Below, in pieces: positions 7,001-14,426 of a stretch of DNA of 15,418 nucleotides. The position numbers and the translations under genes were made by a program. Numbering within the stretch: the stretch's first letter is position 1; every line of letters starts with the position of its first letter. Under the pieces are notes generated by a model. It saw only the letters and a program-made list of their open reading frames with translations, had not been told where the DNA came from and searched no databases. Source of the DNA: an uncultured Candidatus Melainabacteria bacterium (GTDB lineage Bacteria > Cyanobacteriota > Vampirovibrionia > Gastranaerophilales > Gastranaerophilaceae); assembly GCA_934757155.1 (NCBI GenBank), contig CAKVLI010000020.1, positions 1 through 15,418 of the forward strand. Direction: 5' to 3'.

Positions 7001-7740
7001 GTTTGTTCGCGAGTGTAGAAAACAGCGAAGAATTTACCGGAGTTCAATATCAGCTTGTTGGAAGCGACGAAGAGTATTCTTCAAAAGAATTGCAGCTTTT
7101 CGAAAAAGAATTTTTGGGTTTTTACGTCACATCTCACCCGCTTTTTTCTATAAGAGATAAAATCCAATTCCTGATTTCGCATAGAATCAGCGAATTGAAT
7201 GAAGTGCCGGAAGAAGGTATTGTTACAATTTGCGGTTTGGTAACTGCAACAAGACAAATCTCGACGAAGAAAGACCCGTCAAAATTCCTACGCTTTGTGA
7301 CGATAGAAGACTTGTCCGGCAAAGTTGATGCGGTTTGTTTCCACAAAAAACTTCTTGAATATGCTGATATTCTTGTTCCGGATAACATTGTGGTTATTAC
7401 TGGAAAACTTCAACACCGCGGTGAAGACCAATTGAGTGTTGTGATTGACAATGTTAAATCGGTGGATAATTCAAATATTGTGACTTTGAGTTTGCATGAT
7501 GAAATGAAGTACGAGGAGTTGTGCGGTTTAAAGAATATTCTTGCAAAACACCACGGAGATGATCCGGTTATGTTTAAATTGCCTGAAGTTAATGGATATT
7601 CAACCAGAATTATGACTTCATCAATGTTTTGGGTAAACTCAACAAACGACCTTGTTAATAATATTAAACAAGTACTCCCAGGGCGTGTTGATGTTCAGAT
7701 TGATTCATTAGAAAAACCGCTTGTAGCAGCAGAAGCTTAA
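4096..7740 (+). CDS. dnaE: DNA polymerase III subunit alpha
   Basis: Replicative polymerase subunit that copies the chromosome within the beta-clamp-bound holoenzyme. 1214 residues, slightly longer than E. coli DnaE. Order: PHP domain (1-about 280) with HVHTEYSLLDG (8-18) and TDHG (40-43); polymerase core with GPGRGSAAGS (394-403), the catalytic PDIDIDF box (435-441) and third catalytic aspartate D612 in KMDFLGLRNL; fingers with CGTGTHAAGV; helix-hairpin-helix region near 870-935; OB fold from about 1042 (VTICGLVTATRQ). In the PHP domain H8, H10, D17, H42, E67, H87, C137, D204 and H206 are all present, the metal-binding pattern of species whose PHP domain is an active exonuclease. The start at MTNLIPLHVHTEYS fits the family, yet there is no ribosome site. 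It converges on the SNF2 helicase gene with stop codons sharing TTAA. Very sure. Confidence 0.97.
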   Translation: MTNLIPLHVHTEYSLLDGMIRVADLVDYAKDAGLPAVAITDHGVMYSAIEFYEKSKHVGVNPLIGCEFYVNTGDIHVHDSANNPLYHLILIAKDNKGYKNLIKLVSTAWCEGFYYKPRINFELLEQYHEGLICTSACLGGEVLKNLIANEKEKAYATAKKYKELFGEDYYIELQDHGLDEQKRTNPELMNIARELGIKMVITNDSHYLKKEDADAQDTLLCLQTNANKDDEKRFHFPNNEFYIKSKDEMRQAFSWMDDATFDECCRNTEEVANKCNVEIELHNAPLPHYDVPEEFVFTSDDVDPKIVERLKKKHKTESIADVLDEAKYIQGIENYLEHVVFKGLKKRYGDPIPENIVERTKYELGVINQMGFPAYFMITWDFIHFAKTHDIPVGPGRGSAAGSVVAYALEITDIDPIYHKLLFERFLNPERFTMPDIDIDFCIDRRSEVIDYVTQKYGEDKVCQIITFSTYAPKAAFKGVGRVLQVPFAESNRITGLIEPALDVARASNPKAEWLRDIISSEGTSDFKKLYDEDYQIINPESGQSISFKRWVDMAVAIEGLKCGTGTHAAGVIISHAPLDTILPVQPSKDGIVQTGYPKHEATEVLDLLKMDFLGLRNLTMITKTCKMVKKYRGVDLDINHIPLDDKPTYDMLVRGETIGVFQLESQGMINLVKRLKPDVFEDLGALVALFRPGPLGSGMVDDFVARKHGKQEISYAHPLLEPVLKDTYGTIVYQEQIMQVFQVLADYSLGQADQVRRMMGKKDLKTMEEQRGKFIEASAKHNMKKEDAEKLFNQILAFASYCFNRSHSAAYAFVAYQTAYLKCHYPVEYLSALLSSVADNKDQTQLYIEEAHRYGIKVLPPDVNKSFLEYAPDGENIRFGLAAIKQVGEPVCEAIIKEREENGEYTSIFDFCKRIDGKFVNKKSLEGLIKSGAFSNIEKSRKQLFENIEHILDVTSKEAKDRAMGQVSLFASVENSEEFTGVQYQLVGSDEEYSSKELQLFEKEFLGFYVTSHPLFSIRDKIQFLISHRISELNEVPEEGIVTICGLVTATRQISTKKDPSKFLRFVTIEDLSGKVDAVCFHKKLLEYADILVPDNIVVITGKLQHRGEDQLSVVIDNVKSVDNSNIVTLSLHDEMKYEELCGLKNILAKHHGDDPVMFKLPEVNGYSTRIMTSSMFWVNSTNDLVNNIKQVLPGRVDVQIDSLEKPLVAAEA

Positions 7741-10700
7741 TCAACAGAGAAAATGTCTTTAATATCTTCCATTGTGAGTGATTTTGTAATGTTTCTGTCG
7801 ATAGAGATTACGCTATCCACAAGATTTCTCTTCTTGGTTTTGAGTTTTTGAATTTTTTCTTCAACCGTATTTTTGGTGATAAGTCTGTAAACAAATACCT
7901 TCTTAGTCTGACCGATACGGTAAGCTCTGTCTGTAGCCTGATCCTCAACCGCAGGGTTCCACCAAGGGTCGTAGTGGATGACATAATCCGCACCTGTGAG
8001 GTTCAAACCGGTACCGCCGGCTTTTAAGCTGATTAAGAATATCGGAATGTTCGGGTTGTTATTAAAGTTTTCAACCGCAGCTTGTCTGTCTTTTGTTTTA
8101 CCGGTTAAGTATTCGTAAGGAATACCTTCTCTTTCAAGCCAGACCTTAATGATGTCAAGCATATCTACAAATTGGCTGAATAAAAGAACTCTGTGTTTTT
8201 CTTGAATAATCTGTTCAAGCATACCTTTGAGGTATTCAAACTTACCAGATTTAATAACCCCTTTAACGTGGTCTTTGTCATAAAGTTTAGGGTGACAACA
8301 GATTTGACGAAGTCTGAGAAGTGCAGAGAAGATAGACATTCTGCTCTTTTCAAGACCGTTAAGCTCAATACTCTTGAAGAGTTCTTCTTTTGTACTGTCA
8401 AGAACTTCAAGATAGAAATCTCTTTGTTCATCGGTGAGTTCGCAATATGCCATGTTTTCAACTTTATCCGGCAAGTCTTTTGCAACATCTCGTTTCATAC
8501 GTCTTAGAATGAACGGGAATATTTGCAATTTTAGACGTTTTTCAACCGTTTTGTCTTGACGTTCCATAATTGGAGTTACATACCTGTAGTTAAATTCCGC
8601 TACATTGAACAAGAAGCCCGGCATCAAGAAGTCAAATACTGACCAAAGCTCCTCCAATTTGTTTTCAATCGGAGTTCCTGACAATGCTAATTTGTGGTCG
8701 GATTCCAAACTCTTAACTGATTGCGCTGTTTGAGAAATCGCGTTTTTAATGTTTTGAGATTCGTCTAATATAATATATCTGAATTTGAACTTCTTAAATT
8801 TAGCAACATCTCTTCTTACAAGAGCGTAACTGGTTATAATGATGTCATAATCAGGAATTTTCTTGAATAGAGAATTTCTGTCTGCGCCCGTAACTTTTAA
8901 ACAAGTAAGGTTCGGTGTAAACTTCTGAATTTCTGCTTCCCAGTTGAATACAACGGTTGTTGGTGCAATAACCAAAGTCGGCATAGGACCGTCAACTTCT
9001 TTAGCTTTTTCAAGCAAGCTTAATGCTTGAAGAGTTTTACCAAGCCCCATATCATCAGCAAGAATCCCATTCAAACCATATTGGTACATAAACCATAACC
9101 AGTTAAAACCTTTAACCTGATATTCACGAAATTCTGCGTTGACATCTTTAGGTAAATCTACACCTTCTGCGGTTGTAGAGAAGGTTGAAATTTGTTCCCA
9201 GAATTTGCGGAATTTGTCGCTCATAACGAGCTCAAAACCTTGGTTCTGCAATTCTGTAATTAAACCTACACGATAGGTTTTAACCAAAAATTTGTTTTCG
9301 TTGTTTCTGTATGCGTCAAAAGAGTTGAATGAGCGCATTATTTGATAAATGTTTTGCGCAGGATATTCAACGAAGCCTAAACTTCTTACCCTTGCATATT
9401 TTTCGCCATTTTGAATTGTTTCGTAAATATCATCAAAGTTTATAACTTCTTCGCCAACTTGACCGTAAATCTGGATTTCCATACTGTCGACCGATTCTTC
9501 CGAAAAGTCAATTTTAGCACACATTCTGAACGGATCGGATATCAATTTGAAGAAATTCATGTCGTCGCGTTCTTCAAACTTCCAACCTTCGCCTGCTTGT
9601 TGAATGTAGTAGTTATAAAAATCAATCGCATTTTCTTTTTCAAGAGCAAGGTTGTTTGTTTGCATTGGTACAAATTTGCAGGCGAGTAGCATATTGTAAG
9701 CTGCCTGCTCGTGGTTGTAATCGCGTTTTATCCAATAAACAAGATCTTCTTCATTACTTTTGACGGATAAATAAGGTGATTTATCGTTGCTCTTTGAATA
9801 CGGAACTCTCACTCCGGAATAATCAAATTCTAAAGAAGCTTTCAATGATTGGTCGTAGTCTATACCTAACGTTACAACGTTTATAGGTGGTTTGTGTTCC
9901 AATAAAAGCTTGCTGATATTGTCCGCAATAGTTACATTCATTATCTCTTTAAGATGCGGTAGCTCTTCGTACACAAATTTTCCGCCGTCAGCGTCTTTCA
10001 AGTCTGTGAATGTTGACTTAATAATATTTTGCGGAAGCTCGTTCATTGCAACATTAATAGGGAAAATTAAGTTTTTGAATCGTCCCCATTTTATTTGACG
10101 TGAAAAATACTTAACTTCTTCAAACGGGTATGTTTCGTCTTTATCCGGTCGCGTCCAGATAAGCTCGAGAACAATGTTTGTTCCGCCGTTTACTGTTGTA
10201 GTTGAAACATCAAGATTCAAAGACCAAGTTTGATCCGTGAACATAATTCGTTCTTTTGTCTTTTCGTCAAGAACTTCCTCCAAGTCCGCTAATAGCGGAA
10301 ATACAGGTGCGAATTTCGTTATCGGAATATCGTACCAGCCAGCTTTTTTGTCTTGTTTAGAAATCTTTAACAAAGTCTGAAACAGTGCAAGTTCTGACTT
10401 TTGTGCTTCATTGAGTTCAAAATTTGTGTCATTTTTTTGAAGTTCAATAAGCGCACGTAAAATTGACTCTAATGAGCGTACAATCTTGTTTGTGGACCTA
10501 TCTCTAACAAGAATTGAAAAGAAGTTCTGTCTTCTTTTCGGGTTAAAGTGGAAGATGTAATTTCCTTGAGGAGAAGTTACTTCCGGTGCTTTTATGTCGC
10601 TCAAATCCGGCTCAACACCGTATTTATCGTGCATCCAGTTATCATAAGCACCATCTTCGATTGCTTTTAATGCAACAGCTACAGAGTGTTTGCACCATTC

Positions 10701-10925
10701 TTCTTTGAGGGGGCAATTGCAACGTGCTTCTACCTTGTTTTTCTTGAAAATAAGGTCTGTAATATAGAAATCTTGGTAATTACCCTTTACCTTTCCCTTA
10801 TAAAAGTTCTTTTCAGGGTAAGCTTCCAATACGAGTCCTTTTTGATACAACTCATAACCGCGACGCCAACTTCCGGGTGTCGCACTCTTTTTTAACAAAT
10901 CATAGTTAAATTTATATTCACTCAT
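7737..10925 (-). CDS. SWIM zinc-finger SNF2/Swi2-family helicase-like ATPase
   Basis: 1062 residues. An N-terminal SWIM zinc finger (C69, C71, C78, H80) is followed by a long SNF2-associated region (about 100-590) and a two-lobed SF2 ATPase. Seen motifs: DDMGLGKT (624-631, Walker A with K630), DESQ (721-724, motif II), LSGTPIENKLEELWSVFDFL (motif III), FSQFVDMLDII (motif IV), SLKAGGTGLNLTGAD (motif V) and QATDRAYRIGQ (996-1006, motif VI). This is the bacterial RapA/HepA-related SWIM-SNF2 type, an ATP-driven DNA translocase without strand-separating activity, probably in repair, recombination or transcription; the precise role is unknown. The start is the natural MSEYKF, but the nearest ribosome-like AGGA is 15 bases upstream, longer than normal. 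Promoter at 11027-11055, with a leader of about 95 bases. Ends tail to tail with dnaE. Confidence 0.93.
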   Translation of the reverse strand: MSEYKFNYDLLKKSATPGSWRRGYELYQKGLVLEAYPEKNFYKGKVKGNYQDFYITDLIFKKNKVEARCNCPLKEEWCKHSVAVALKAIEDGAYDNWMHDKYGVEPDLSDIKAPEVTSPQGNYIFHFNPKRRQNFFSILVRDRSTNKIVRSLESILRALIELQKNDTNFELNEAQKSELALFQTLLKISKQDKKAGWYDIPITKFAPVFPLLADLEEVLDEKTKERIMFTDQTWSLNLDVSTTTVNGGTNIVLELIWTRPDKDETYPFEEVKYFSRQIKWGRFKNLIFPINVAMNELPQNIIKSTFTDLKDADGGKFVYEELPHLKEIMNVTIADNISKLLLEHKPPINVVTLGIDYDQSLKASLEFDYSGVRVPYSKSNDKSPYLSVKSNEEDLVYWIKRDYNHEQAAYNMLLACKFVPMQTNNLALEKENAIDFYNYYIQQAGEGWKFEERDDMNFFKLISDPFRMCAKIDFSEESVDSMEIQIYGQVGEEVINFDDIYETIQNGEKYARVRSLGFVEYPAQNIYQIMRSFNSFDAYRNNENKFLVKTYRVGLITELQNQGFELVMSDKFRKFWEQISTFSTTAEGVDLPKDVNAEFREYQVKGFNWLWFMYQYGLNGILADDMGLGKTLQALSLLEKAKEVDGPMPTLVIAPTTVVFNWEAEIQKFTPNLTCLKVTGADRNSLFKKIPDYDIIITSYALVRRDVAKFKKFKFRYIILDESQNIKNAISQTAQSVKSLESDHKLALSGTPIENKLEELWSVFDFLMPGFLFNVAEFNYRYVTPIMERQDKTVEKRLKLQIFPFILRRMKRDVAKDLPDKVENMAYCELTDEQRDFYLEVLDSTKEELFKSIELNGLEKSRMSIFSALLRLRQICCHPKLYDKDHVKGVIKSGKFEYLKGMLEQIIQEKHRVLLFSQFVDMLDIIKVWLEREGIPYEYLTGKTKDRQAAVENFNNNPNIPIFLISLKAGGTGLNLTGADYVIHYDPWWNPAVEDQATDRAYRIGQTKKVFVYRLITKNTVEEKIQKLKTKKRNLVDSVISIDRNITKSLTMEDIKDIFSVD

Positions 10926-11026
10926 CAGTGATAAACGATATCCTTTTCGGGTTCAATAACAAAAACGGCAGGAAAAAGATTATTCCAAAAACTCTGTCCT
11001 CGCCAAAGGTTTTTAACCTTGAAATT

Positions 11027-11055
11027 ATTATTACATATTTTATTTGATATTGCAA
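11027..11055 (-). promoter_or_regulatory. promoter of the SNF2 helicase gene
   Basis: Minus strand TTGCAA (11050-11055, 4 of 6), 17 bases, AATAAT (11027-11032, 5 of 6) with a TG just before the -10. Predicted start near 11020, giving a long leader that includes an AAGGTT/AACCTT palindrome (11006-11020 region). It interlocks with the opposite promoter at 11044-11071. Confidence 0.4.
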
Positions 11056-11071
11056 GTTTTTGATTTATAAT
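11044..11071 (+). promoter_or_regulatory. promoter of the pseudo-AAA+ gene
   Basis: TTGATA (11044-11049, 5 of 6), 16 bases, perfect TATAAT (11066-11071). Predicted start near 11078, leaving about 36 bases of leader with the AGAGGA ribosome site before the ATG at 11114. Confidence 0.6.
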
Positions 11072-11113
11072 AAATGTATTAAGTACGTATCGTTTTATCA
11101 AAAGAGGAAAACT

Positions 11114-12115
11114 ATGAGAATTCAACCTATCACAACGGGTTATCAAACAGCTGTTATCAGAAAAAGAGAAACGCAATCTCCTAACTTTGAAGGCGGCTGG
11201 AATAGCGCGAAATTAAATATTTTAGCAAGAGATGAAAAAGGCATGAAGGAACTTGCAAAAGTTTTATGGCCATTATCTGATAATGCATTGCATGACGCAT
11301 CTGTTATCAAAAATTTCTGCGGTATGCCGCAGACAAAACCAAGTATGGATGCTTATTATAAACTTCAAAATGCTGTAGAGCCTTTTAAAGCTGACGCTAA
11401 TAAAGTAAAGGAAGGTTTGACTTTGCTTGTCGCGAAAGAAAATTCGCTGAAAGAGCAAGAGACGAATCGTGTTATAAATGATACGAAAGAACACGTAACG
11501 ACTGATTTTATACAGCCATTTGTGTCATTAAAATTACCTAGTCCGAGTTTATTGGTATATGGTGCCAATGACGTGGCTAGTGCGGATAAATTTGTATACT
11601 GGATAATAAAACAAGCTGAATCACTGAGCGAAAATATCTGTTACAAATCTGTATCAGCGGAAAGATCACAGGCTGACTTGCGTAATGCTCTTGAACTTGC
11701 ACGAAGTGCTCAAGTATCATACGGGGATTTGACGTTGTTTGATCTTTCAATGAAAATTAAACAAGCCAAATCACCTCATGAAATAGATGATATTGTGGAA
11801 CTGATAACAAAAGCAAAAGACATTCCGGGTGTAGCGGTCATCGCCGGTGTAAAAGATGACAAGAGCGTGCCGGAAGTTGTTAAAAATGCTTTTAATTGCA
11901 TGACCGATATTAAAGCTAAAAAGGTTGCCCTTCTTCCTTCAGATCAAGCTGAGTTGGATTACTTAAGAGCAAAACAGAATGCTTTTATCGCATATTTTAA
12001 AGAACATATCAAAGAATACAATTCTGAAGCCCGTGGAGTTGTTGCACAAGCTATAAGAGAGATAGAGTCTTGGGGACAACCAAACTTCAGACCTGAAATG
12101 AAAAACAATTATTAA
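11114..12115 (+). CDS. unknown protein with a degenerate AAA+ ATPase-like domain
   Basis: 333 residues from the ATG at 11114, which has AGAGGA 5-6 bases upstream; an in-frame ATG at 11060 lies before the predicted transcript start. The N-terminus is short and polar, with PNFEG at about 23-27, a motif I associate with Gastranaerophilales proteins. Residues 1-130 are charged and helical. Residues about 143-265 read like an AAA+ core with its catalytic residues lost: LLVYGANDVASAD (146-158) in place of a Walker A GxxxxGK[ST], LTLFDL (206-211) with D210 kept but L211 where the Walker B glutamate should be, and GVAVIAGV (239-246) in place of a sensor-1 VIATTN. Such a protein could still bind partners but should not hydrolyse ATP. 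The remainder is helical with a basic tail. No signal peptide. Single-gene unit with its own promoter and terminator. The AAA+ resemblance is my inference; otherwise hypothetical. Confidence 0.8.
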   Translation: MRIQPITTGYQTAVIRKRETQSPNFEGGWNSAKLNILARDEKGMKELAKVLWPLSDNALHDASVIKNFCGMPQTKPSMDAYYKLQNAVEPFKADANKVKEGLTLLVAKENSLKEQETNRVINDTKEHVTTDFIQPFVSLKLPSPSLLVYGANDVASADKFVYWIIKQAESLSENICYKSVSAERSQADLRNALELARSAQVSYGDLTLFDLSMKIKQAKSPHEIDDIVELITKAKDIPGVAVIAGVKDDKSVPEVVKNAFNCMTDIKAKKVALLPSDQAELDYLRAKQNAFIAYFKEHIKEYNSEARGVVAQAIREIESWGQPNFRPEMKNNY

Positions 12116-12131
12116 TAAAAACATATCGAGC

Positions 12132-12176
12132 TCAAGAGGGCTGACGTCTTGAAAAATACGCCCTCTTGATTTTTTT
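12132..12176 (+). terminator. intrinsic terminator after the pseudo-AAA+ gene
   Basis: TCAAGAGGGC (12132-12141), an 18-base loop, GCCCTCTTGA (12160-12169), then seven T (12170-12176). Perfect ten-pair stem with a T-run, 17 bases past the stop codon. It separates this gene from the following operon; the -35 of the next promoter sits at the edge of its right arm. Confidence 0.92.
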
Positions 12177-12193
12177 CAAATATGTATTATAAT
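12166..12193 (+). promoter_or_regulatory. promoter of the RG-rich protein / rimM / trmD operon
   Basis: TTGATT (12166-12171, 4 of 6), 16 bases, perfect TATAAT (12188-12193). Predicted start near 12200, giving a leader of about 105 bases that opens with a small ACGGT/ACCGT hairpin (12202-12217). No other promoter is seen before rimM or trmD. Confidence 0.55.
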
Positions 12194-12305
12194 GTTCATG
12201 TACGGTTGTATGACCGTTTATTTTGATTAAATCTCATTTATTATTTACTTAGGTAGGATTATTTAGATTAGTGAAATTTTTTATTGTGGTTAAGAGGCTT
12301 TTAAT

Positions 12306-13241
12306 ATGTATGTAAACAAGTGCATTAAGTGTGGTGCGGAATTTGAAACAAAAAACCCCAAGAGAGTAATTTGTCCTAATTGTCTGTATACAGACAAGAG
12401 CGATGCTCAAGAGGATAAACCGTTACAAAGTTATAGTTCGTATTCTACGGAATCAAAGCCGAGAAGTTATGACAGACCACAACAAGGCGGTTATAGAAAC
12501 AATAACTATTCTCGTGATAACAGAAGTTCTCAGGGCGGGTATCAAAGGCGTGATAACAACAATCGTGGCGGATATCAACAAAGACGTCCTGACGGTCAAA
12601 GAGATAATAGAGGATTCAAAAATAACTATGCAAGCGGAGGAAGAAATAATAACAATTTCCAACAACGCAGACCTCAACCTAATAGAAGACCTAGACCGCA
12701 AAAACAAGCTAAACCGCTTTTGATTAGTAAGGAGCAATTAGAACAAATTGAATTGCTTTATAAAGCGATGTTACCACTTCCGAACCCTGACGCGCATGAA
12801 GTAATTGGTGCTCAAATTGGTTTGGAACCGCAAAAAGTATTTTTCGGAATAAATTTGGTAAGACAAAAGCTTATGTTGCCAAAACTTCCGTTCCCTAAAC
12901 GTAAATTGGCTATTTCACCGGATCAGTTAATGGCTATCAAGAGTCTTTATGAACCATTATTGCCATTGCCTCCAATCGGTTGCCACAAGATTATTGCAGC
13001 GCAATTGAAAATGGATGAATGGAGAGTTCACGTAGGTATTAAACTTGTTAGAGCTCAGCTTGGTTTGGACAGATGGAATGAAGATAGAGCTGACAAACCG
13101 GCAGATTATATGGTTGCAAAGCACGAAAAGATTACCGAACCAAAACCTGTTCAACCGGCGGTTACGGAAACTGAAGCTGTGGAAGAAGTCGCTGAAAAAC
13201 TAAAACGCGGAAGACCTAAGAAGAAAGAAAATGAAGAATAA
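12306..13241 (+). CDS. zinc-ribbon, RG-rich, duplicated-domain protein with AT-hook-like tail
   Basis: 311 residues, no named family recognised. (1) A zinc ribbon, C6, C9, C23, C26. (2) A disordered, arginine/glycine/asparagine/glutamine-rich stretch (about 31-137) with repeated GGY and RR motifs, like RGG-type RNA-binding regions. (3) Two copies of a domain of about 55 residues, 139-192 and 202-254, offset by 63, sharing the LPLP turn, a conserved H, an AQ pair and GI.LVR; probably small helical nucleic-acid-binding units. (4) An acidic linker and a basic end KRGRPKKK (300-307), matching the AT-hook core GRP. AGAGG lies 8 bases before the start. The stop overlaps the rimM start by 11 bases. 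In many bacteria a KH-domain RNA-binding protein precedes rimM-trmD, so an RNA or ribosome role is a fair guess; a nucleoid role is the alternative. Confidence 0.85.
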   Translation: MYVNKCIKCGAEFETKNPKRVICPNCLYTDKSDAQEDKPLQSYSSYSTESKPRSYDRPQQGGYRNNNYSRDNRSSQGGYQRRDNNNRGGYQQRRPDGQRDNRGFKNNYASGGRNNNNFQQRRPQPNRRPRPQKQAKPLLISKEQLEQIELLYKAMLPLPNPDAHEVIGAQIGLEPQKVFFGINLVRQKLMLPKLPFPKRKLAISPDQLMAIKSLYEPLLPLPPIGCHKIIAAQLKMDEWRVHVGIKLVRAQLGLDRWNEDRADKPADYMVAKHEKITEPKPVQPAVTETEAVEEVAEKLKRGRPKKKENEE

Positions 13242-13743
13242 TTTTGTTTCTGTAGGAAAAATTCTTAATTTCCATGGTGTGCGTGGTGAGGCAAAATTAG
13301 GCTATTCCAAAAATAGAGAAGAGTTTTTGGAAAAGTTAGATCGAGTTTATATTCATATCAATAATGAGTACAAAGAGTTTGAAATTGAAAATCTCAAATT
13401 TACTCCAAAGTGCGGAATAATCAAGTTTAAAGGGATAGATTCGCTTAATGATATTGCAGAGTACAAAGGCAGCTTAGTTTTCGTTGACGAATCCGAGGCG
13501 CGTGAACATCTTGAAGAAGATGAATTCCTGATAGATGAACTCGTTGGAATGAATGTTTACGATGGTGAAAAGAGAGTAGGCTCTGTTGTCGGAGTTTCCA
13601 ATAATGGCGCAAGCGATTTGTTATCAGTAAAAACTTTATCAAAAAACATTTCGCTCATACCGTTTGTAAAAGCAATTGTTTTATCTGTGGATATTAAACA
13701 AAAGCGAATTCAAATTAATAACCTAGAGGGCTTGCTCTCATGA
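13231..13743 (+). CDS. rimM: 16S rRNA processing / 30S maturation factor RimM
   Basis: Assembly factor that binds ribosomal protein S19 and helps mature the 30S head in the cytoplasm. 170 residues, normal length. The N-terminal RimM barrel opens with VGKILNFHGVRGEAKL (8-23), the family signature; the C-terminal PRC barrel begins at EFLIDELVGMNVYDGEKRVG and carries the LIPFVKAIV strand typical of RimM. It starts inside the end of the upstream gene (11-base overlap, only a weak AAGAAAG ribosome site) and overlaps trmD by four bases (ATGA), so all three are probably translationally coupled from the promoter at 12166-12193. Confidence 0.95.
   Translation: MKNNFVSVGKILNFHGVRGEAKLGYSKNREEFLEKLDRVYIHINNEYKEFEIENLKFTPKCGIIKFKGIDSLNDIAEYKGSLVFVDESEAREHLEEDEFLIDELVGMNVYDGEKRVGSVVGVSNNGASDLLSVKTLSKNISLIPFVKAIVLSVDIKQKRIQINNLEGLLS
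13726..13739 (+). promoter_or_regulatory. hairpin masking the trmD ribosome site
   Basis: GAGGG (13726-13730), loop CTTG, CTCTC (13735-13739): five pairs, one a G-U wobble, closed by G(CUUG)C, a known extra-stable tetraloop. The left arm is the Shine-Dalgarno AGAGGG, and the stem ends at the base before the trmD ATG. It lies within the last codons of rimM, so ribosomes finishing rimM would open it. Confidence 0.45.
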
Positions 13744-14426
13744 GGTTTGATATTCTGACGCTGTTTCCTGAGTTAATTGAATCTCACCTTGATTTCAGTA
13801 TAATGAAACGTGCAACAGAAGAGGGTGTGGTTGAAGTATATACAATAAATCCTCGCGATTTTACAGAGGATAAGCACAAAAAGGTCGATGATACTCCTTA
13901 TGGCGGCGGTGCGGGAATGGTTTTGATGCCGCAACCTTATGTGGATGCTTATGAGAGCGTGAGAAAACTCGAGAACTCAATCACACTTATGATGACTCCT
14001 CAAGGCGAACCATTTACGGATAAATTATCAGATGAACTCGCAAAATACGACCAAATAGTCATTCTTTGCGGACATTATGAAGGGTTTGATGAGAGAATCC
14101 GCGATATTATTAAACCGCGCGAAATCTCTATTGGTGATTTTGTCTTAACAGGCGGTGAACTCCCTGCGCTTTGTGTAGTAGATAGTGTTTCAAGAAAAAT
14201 TGAAGGAACATTGGGTAAAATTGAATCAGCGCACGATGACAGTTTCTCTGACGGGCTTTTGGAATACCCACAATACACAAAACCTCGCGAATATCGCGGT
14301 CTAAAAGTACCTGACGTTTTATTGAATGGCAATCATAAACTTATTGATGAATATAGGCATCAACAAAAAGTTGAACGTACAAAAGTAAAACGTCCTGACT
14401 TGTGGGAAAAATACTCTAATCAATAA
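13740..14426 (+). CDS. trmD: tRNA (guanine-N1-)-methyltransferase
   Basis: Makes m1G37 next to the anticodon in tRNAs reading CNN codons, using S-adenosylmethionine, and prevents +1 frameshifting. 228 residues, a little shorter than the E. coli enzyme (255), the loss being at the C-terminus. Seen: MRFDILTLFPE (1-11), DDTPYGGGAGMV (50-61), the SAM-binding trefoil-knot segments LCGHYEGFDERI and SIGDFVLTGGELP, and SFSDGLLEYPQYTKP with D171 at the position of the catalytic base. AGAGGG lies 9 bases before the ATG but is in a hairpin, which with the ATGA overlap suggests dependence on rimM translation. Its 3' end overlaps the convergent kinase gene by 11 bases. Confidence 0.97.
   Translation: MRFDILTLFPELIESHLDFSIMKRATEEGVVEVYTINPRDFTEDKHKKVDDTPYGGGAGMVLMPQPYVDAYESVRKLENSITLMMTPQGEPFTDKLSDELAKYDQIVILCGHYEGFDERIRDIIKPREISIGDFVLTGGELPALCVVDSVSRKIEGTLGKIESAHDDSFSDGLLEYPQYTKPREYRGLKVPDVLLNGNHKLIDEYRHQQKVERTKVKRPDLWEKYSNQ

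Noticed and set aside
10940..10975. tRNA-like GGTTCAATAAC
   Set aside because: The flanks do not form a T-stem and no acceptor, D or anticodon arms are found on either strand.
10925..11176. 83-codon leftward frame whose TGA overlaps the helicase ATG (TGATG)
   Set aside because: Its only ATG lies within the rightward pseudo-AAA+ gene and before both promoters; no ribosome site or plausible internal start. The stop-start overlap and the AGGA 15 bases before the helicase ATG are curious but not enough.
12403..12737. Overlapping frames on both strands inside the RG-rich region
   Set aside because: Side effect of low-complexity, stop-poor sequence; no ribosome sites, and the zinc-ribbon protein frame has coherent domains on both sides.
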